Assembly: GCA_021464415.1 (NCBI GenBank)
Contig: CM038467.1
Location: forward strand, 16,385,411-16,449,410
Length of the DNA stretch: 64,000 nucleotides
DNA from: Lonicera japonica
Taxonomy: Eukaryota > Streptophyta > Magnoliopsida > Dipsacales > Caprifoliaceae
Direction: 5' to 3'
Positions 58,916 through 64,000 of this stretch are shown here, piece by piece (position 1 is the stretch's first letter; every line of letters begins with the position of its first letter). The translations under genes and the position numbers were made by a program. The notes below the pieces were generated by a model. The model did no database searches. It had not been told where the DNA came from and saw only the letters and a list, made by a program, of their open reading frames with translations.

Positions 58916-59692
58916 ATGGCGGAAGAATCCTCCGAGACGAATCTCCAAAGCCTGGATCTTCTCCCGTCGGCTCTCCTTGCAACAATTATGACCAAGCTCG
59001 ACGTTCCCTCCATCTGCTCCCTCGCATCCACTTGCAGAACCTTCAACACCTGCTCTTCTCAAATCCTCTCCTTCCTCCCCAACTTTCACCTCCTCGTAAG
59101 TTATTCTGCTTTTAGTTTTTAGATCCATCTTTGTTGATTGAATTTGCCTAATTTTTGGCCGATATCGATTTTCCTTTTTCAGGACATTGCGCCGTCCATG
59201 GACTTACTGATACCTTTGTTGCCTCCCAATCCTCACCTTCGAAGCCTCAAGGTTGATTGCAATCGGCTCGATGATTCCTCGATTGGTTATCTTCTTAGGC
59301 CTTCTTTGCACGAGCTCTCTCTACACAATTGCGCCGATTTTAGCGGAATGCTTCTCGCTGAGGTCGGTGGACGATGCAAAGACCTAAGGTTTGTGTAATC
59401 ATCTTTGCACGTCTCTATTAGAATCACGCAAATAGAGATTATATGCTGTGCAACAATCTACTACTTCTTTTGTGATACTCTATGGAAGATCGAAAGCATA
59501 ATTTTTTACTGATTAGAACCAGCATGTCGGTTGATCTGTGAATTTTATTGTGCGCCAAGAGGTTTTGTTATTAGCTTTGTGTATTTACTTTTCTTCAGGT
59601 CTCTATACTTGAGTTCAGTGGCTGATAAAAGAGGGCGGTCAATTCATGTATCTGATCTAGAGGAATTACTCAGTGGTTGCACACAGTTGGAA
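58916..59692 (+). CDS. F-box/LRR protein, SKIP17-like, first three exons
   Basis: Likely SCF ubiquitin-ligase receptor. Exons 58916-59095, 59183-59388 and 59599-59692 join with correct phases and GT-AG borders. They encode an F-box (LDLLPSALLATIMTKLDVPS, ICSLASTCRTFN, residues about 12-45) and the start of a leucine-rich region (LIPLLPPNPHLRSLKVDCNR, LHELSLHNCADFSG, DLEELLSGCTQLE). This fits the SKIP17/At4g02760 group. After the donor at 59693 I found no further exon up to 64000, although the family continues for several hundred residues. The gene is either split by a very long intron, now holding a LINE, or truncated. Confidence 0.85.
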
Positions 59693-61591
59693 GTAAGGTT
59701 TTATTGCAAGCGTGTCTTCTTAAATATTGAAGAAAATTTGATAATAAAAAACATATTATTTAGGTTTAACTTTTAAATGATCTATGTGATTGGTCTCGCA
59801 AATAGCTAGGTAAAAGACTAGCCAAGTAGGTATTATTTTGGTTCAGGCATTTATGGCTTCAATAGAATACTAAAGCATAAGATCGTATTACCTGTCATAT
59901 TTGGCTCGCATTCCTCATTTCTTTTCTCATTTTATCAATGTTAAACTGTATTACTTCTTGCGACTTGTTTGGTTTAAGTAGGTATTTTCTTAGTTCGGAC
60001 ATTTATGACTTATGAGAGTGGTATCCCATGATAAGATGGATCATATTATATGCAGCATTTGTACATCCTTTGTTTTTTTCTCAATTAACCAATATCAATG
60101 AAATTAATTATTTGCATCGTCGTGACTTGTTCAATTTTGCTCTGTACGGGCACTCCAATGAAATCATCCTTATGTCGTTGCTTCATTGGTCACAGTGAAT
60201 GGCTAAAAGCATTAATAAGCTTGGTAGTTGATTAGTTGACAGCTAGAATGACATTGCAGAATGATTGAAAAGCTAGTTGCATCAATGACATTGTAATACT
60301 CTGATAGTACTTCTGACTTTATGTTTCAAACTCAGTAATGTATGGCGTTGACACGGTTGTATTTACTAGCATGCATATGTCAACAGCCATAAGGCCCATA
60401 CACATCAAGTTTTGTATATGATTGCTCTTTATATGTCAGAACATGTAGGTACTTGTTTGTATATATATCCTTCCAAATCCAGCAATCTTGATGCTGAAGT
60501 ATATACCCTTCCAAATCCAGCAATCTTGCTACTTCAGCATCAGCTGCACGCATCTTGTGCCATTCATTTTGTGAAGAGAGTACATATATCATATGTGCCC
60601 AAGCAAAGAGATAATTGCTCAATATCACATGATGGAACTCTGTTGTAGTTGAAAAATCTGTCCTTTTCCCAAAAAGCATCATATATTCTGTGTTTTGCAT
60701 TTTAGAACGTCTTTAACTAACGTCAGGTGCTCTTCTTTCTAGACCAATCCGCACAGCAGGCCTAATAGTTGTAATTTTCCAATGCAATACTTGAGTACAT
60801 TTTTAACCCGAAAATATTATTTTAAATTCGTTTCCTTACTAAGGTTGTTGATATACGTCAATTATTGCCAAGCTAGCTGCTTGGGTGTGTCTGACATTTT
60901 CAAAGATGAGATGTAAACCTATCAAAAACGACCAATGCTACTTGGTTAAGGCTACTTGGTTTTGGTAACCCTTATTCCGGTACTGTTACCTGTACATACT
61001 ACTTACATATGTATATAAGATTCTGGACTTGCACTAGCCAAAATATTGGCCACACCAACCTATAAATTAAATTAAAGATAAGGTTTTCACTGTTAAAATA
61101 TTAATTGAGGTATTGATATTTGGTAAGAACTGTAATTTATTTTTTTGGTATTTTTACTCACTAAAAGGGAGAAGGAAATTTCCTTTTCAAATGAAAATTC
61201 TAGAAATCCAATGCGCTAAATTTCAAATAGTTCAATTTTTCCCTCACTAATTTAACTATAGATGTCAATTGTTGTTGACATGACTAGTTAACCCAACACA
61301 AGATTGACACGAAATTTATGAGAAAGTAGAGGTTTAAAGGTTTTGCGCCTTCACATTTTAATGGATAAATTTGCAGATGGACTTAATAGTTGTTATATGG
61401 ATTCATGCGAACTTGGTTATCCATGATATAAATCTGGCTTAACGCGACTTGTGTTGGACACGCCATTAAGCTGAGTATACATGTCTGAGAATGTGTCATT
61501 TATAGTTTGGAGCAATTTTGGGACGCTAACTTGAAATTACAACATGAAATAACATGACCCTGTGCCAACACTTGGATTAAAATATAAAATC
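59693..61591. other. Intron or 3' flank of the SKIP17-like gene
   Basis: No exon continuing the LRR region was recognised. A short duplicated motif (CCTTCCAAATCCAGCAATCTTG, about 60470 and 60510) lies inside. Confidence 0.4.
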
Positions 61592-63060
61592 TATGTTTTT
61601 TTTTTTGATAGAAAACCAAAGATTTCATTAACCAACCGAAAAGATACAAAGGCAAATACAATATCTAAAAAGCTAGAGAGCAGAGGATAAGACATCCGCT
61701 GAAAGTTCTAGTAACCTGGACAAGAACAAGAATTGACCAAAAAGACTCAACACCTACAACATTAACACTATCCAAAGAAAACAAAAGATGATCAGTTGCA
61801 TCAAAAATCCCTGAAGCTTTTGCCCATAGCCCAATCAAAAAACAAGAAAACTCCCAAATGTCAACCGGATCATTGCTGCTATCTTCAAACACCCTTCGGT
61901 TACATTCAGACCAAATCAGTCACACTATTGCCATCATAGAAAACCTCCATAACTGCTTAACCTTCTTACTATTCTGCCTGAAATGCCATTTAATAATCAA
62001 GAACTCACTCCATCTCTTAGGAAAAGCTCCCTTTGAGCCAAACATCTTAAGTGCTTTTGACCACACATGCGTGACAAACTCTCAATGGAGCAAAATATGG
62101 TCGATGCTTTCATTGTCCCTCGTACACAATACATACCATACCATACCATGAGGGAGAAAGAGACATAAATGGCCTTCTCACTTGAACCTTGTCACACGTG
62201 CTCACTTTTCCCAAAAAGGCCAACCATGCAAACACTTTTATTTTGGTAGGGATTCCACCTTTCCAAATCATGCTAAATTGAGGGAATTTATGACTCAAAG
62301 AAGAGCATGAAAGAATTTCGAAGAAAGACTTACAAGAAAACTCGCCTGAAGGATGCCCCACCCAAATGCATTTGTCCAAAGATTCATGATTAATTTAAAT
62401 ATTATCAATGGTATTCAATGATGAAATCATCACATTCTCCATCACTGAAGCTTCTAGAAAATTTCAGTCCCCAAGAGCAATTAAAAGGAGTGTGCCAAGA
62501 CAAGACCAATTGAATGTATATATTACGATTGATAGATAGGCGATATAAACGAGGAAAGGACTCTTTGAGAGGACAATTACCCACCCATAAATTTTCCCAA
62601 AACCGAATCCTATCACATTTTCCCACATTCCACTTGGTATTACCCACAAAAGAATCACAAGTTCTCGCTATGGACTTCCATGGGGAGCGAAGATAAGCAT
62701 TGAAGTTAACATTCACATCCTATCCGTTAGCTTGAATGCCATACTTACTCGTAATAATAGAGTGCCAAAATGGATCTTGTTCCAATGGAAATCTCCATAA
62801 CCACTTATCAAGCAAAGCCGAATTTCTTAGAATCAAATTTCCCACCCCTAAACCCCTGATTTTTTTTGGCTTGGTGACTATTTCCCATTTAACTAAGTAA
62901 CTCAATGGCCACGACCCACTACCACACCCTAACTCATTTGCGATATTAGGCAGCTTCTCAGAATCATTGGCGATACTAGATAACTTCAAGTCCGACTCCA
63001 TTTTGAAACTTTTTCCCCCTTCCGTAGAAGCAAACATTCTTGCTTGCGCAATCCACTTAT
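61592..63060 (-). mobile_element. 5'-truncated LINE, 3' part of ORF2
   Basis: The minus strand encodes pieces of the end of a plant LINE reverse transcriptase: WPLSYLVKWEIVTKPKKIRG and LGVGNLILRNSALLDKWLWR (about 62930-62800), then CDRIRFWENLWVG (about 62600), then the zf-RVT segment MIWKGGIPTKIKVFAWLAFL (about 62270-62210), then IWSECNRRVFEDSSNDPVD (about 61920-61865). Frameshifts and at least one stop separate them. The 3' end is an A-run on the minus strand (T-run 61595-61606). The 5' edge and target duplication were not found. Confidence 0.85.
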
Positions 63061-63398
63061 ATAGTTACAGTGCTCATCTACTCTTGTCCCATCAGAATCA
63101 TGTATTGATTTATCCCTCGGCATATTGGGTAATATACTTTACTAGGTCGTAACCCATGCCAAAGGCACTATAAACCATCCAAAAGCATCTTCAATTGCTT
63201 CCGCAAAATTCTTTGTCCCTTATACATTTTTGAGATTCAAAAGCCATTGCCCCTTGTTGTATAGGTCGTTTTTTACTATCAATTTTTACTTTGAAGTAAA
63301 CCCATCACATGTACTCTTTTGACAACTCGTAATGTTCAGCACACTAAGAGCACCTATTTAATCCGATGGTGCACATAGATCCTCTAAATTCTTGACCT
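63061..63398. other. Intergenic or intronic, nothing recognised
   Basis: May include the 5' edge of the LINE. Confidence 0.35.
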
Positions 63399-63401
63399 TT
63401 A

Positions 63402-64000
63402 GGGCTCGTTTGGTTCAAGTTTTGGGAATGGAATAGGCATCCTAGATTCATGGAAAGCTTTTCTCCTGGCACTTAGGATGCTTTGCCAATGTTTGGTTCA
63501 GACATGAATTCTTCTTTCCTAGAACGTTAAATTACCTCTCTATATTTGGTCCAAACAACAATAGGAGTGTAATATGTGTGAATTACCAAAATATTCTTCA
63601 TTTTATAAAATTAAAAGACAAGTCCTAGCAATTTTACAAAGGTAAAAATTTGTTTTTATTGTTAAGAACTATGAAAAGTTGTTGTATGTATTTAATAATA
63701 AAAAGAAAAAAAATTAATAAAAAGAAAAAGTTCAATAACAAAAAATTCTTTTTTTCTTTTCAAGAAAATATAATTGAAAAAAAAGAAGAAGTTGTCTTGG
63801 TAAGAAGGGATATTTTTGGTCTTAAGAGGTAATCTTAGAAGAAATCTAAAAGAGAATACCTAGTATAATCCTCTATTCCTATCTATTTAAGAGGGAGAAT
63901 TTTGAAGGAATACTCCATTCCTAGATTGATGTATTCCTAGCCCAAAACCCAAACCAAACATTGGAATCCTTCTGGAATGGAATGTAGCATTCCAAGAATG
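63402..64000. mobile_element. Probable PIF/Harbinger-like MITE, cut by window end
   Basis: Begins GGGCTCGTTTGGTTCAAG after TTA (63399-63401). GGAATG/CATTCC motifs occur near its start and again, inverted, near the window edge (CCAAACCAAACATTGGAATCC, about 63945-63970). The right terminus is outside the window. Confidence 0.6.

Overview
This window is nuclear DNA of a flowering plant, most likely a eudicot. It is AT-rich, its genes have GT-AG introns, and it carries Ty3/Gypsy, MITE, LINE, SINE and Helitron debris plus plant-type snRNA promoters (RTCCCACATCG element). Five protein-coding host genes can be read: the 3' half of a RopGEF (1-2834, +), an F-box/DUF295 SKIP23-like gene (13151-11221, -), the complete MINIYO/RPAP1-type transcription elongation regulator (23013-33836, +), a plastid GGPP synthase small-subunit-like gene of the GGR/SSU class (47097-53062, +), and the first three exons of a SKIP17-like F-box/LRR gene (58916-59692, +). 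RopGEF, IYO and GGR in this order match, from memory, an Arabidopsis chromosome 4 neighbourhood (At4g38430, At4g38440, At4g38460), so the segment looks microsyntenic.

Four non-coding RNA loci were found by recognising snRNA sequence: a U5 snRNA gene (about 37889-38013, +), a well-preserved U4 snRNA gene (about 39098-39240, +), a second U4 copy with an altered Sm site (about 15618-15476, -), and a U4 pseudogene split by a solo LTR (40582-41310, +). The first two and the pseudogene form a cluster of about 3.5 kb on one strand.

Mobile DNA dominates the rest. Between RopGEF and the first F-box gene lies a complete, apparently very young chromovirus-type Gypsy element (4155-10167). Its 610-bp LTRs look identical, it has a CCACG target duplication, and it encodes one 1606-aa polyprotein ending in a chromodomain. 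A solo LTR of the same family sits in the U4 pseudogene. Many small DNA transposons can be delimited by terminal repeats and target duplications: hAT-like (8-bp TSD) at 26351-26846, 36710-37376, 43650-44300 and 48183-49091; Mutator-like (9-bp TSD) at 48324-48714, 49471-50165 and 55970-56727; PIF/Harbinger-like (TAA/TTA) at 13382-14210, 16079-16684, 34224-34509, 34513-35395, 38148-38546, 51134-51919 and from 63402 to the edge; Stowaway-like at 29413-29617. A larger inverted-repeat element (about 53940-57720) contains one of the Mutator-like copies. There are also a tRNA-derived SINE (32465-32658), two 5'-truncated LINEs (35966-36504 and about 61592-63060, both -), and a dead Helitron-type PIF1 helicase fragment (20627-20994).

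The oddities most worth checking are a one-base deletion that breaks the MINIYO frame near 31305, the snRNA cluster, the nested transposons in the 5-kb GGR intron, and a 63-bp mirrored repeat array shared by two nearly identical Mutator-like elements with independent target duplications. I saw no wholly new gene system.
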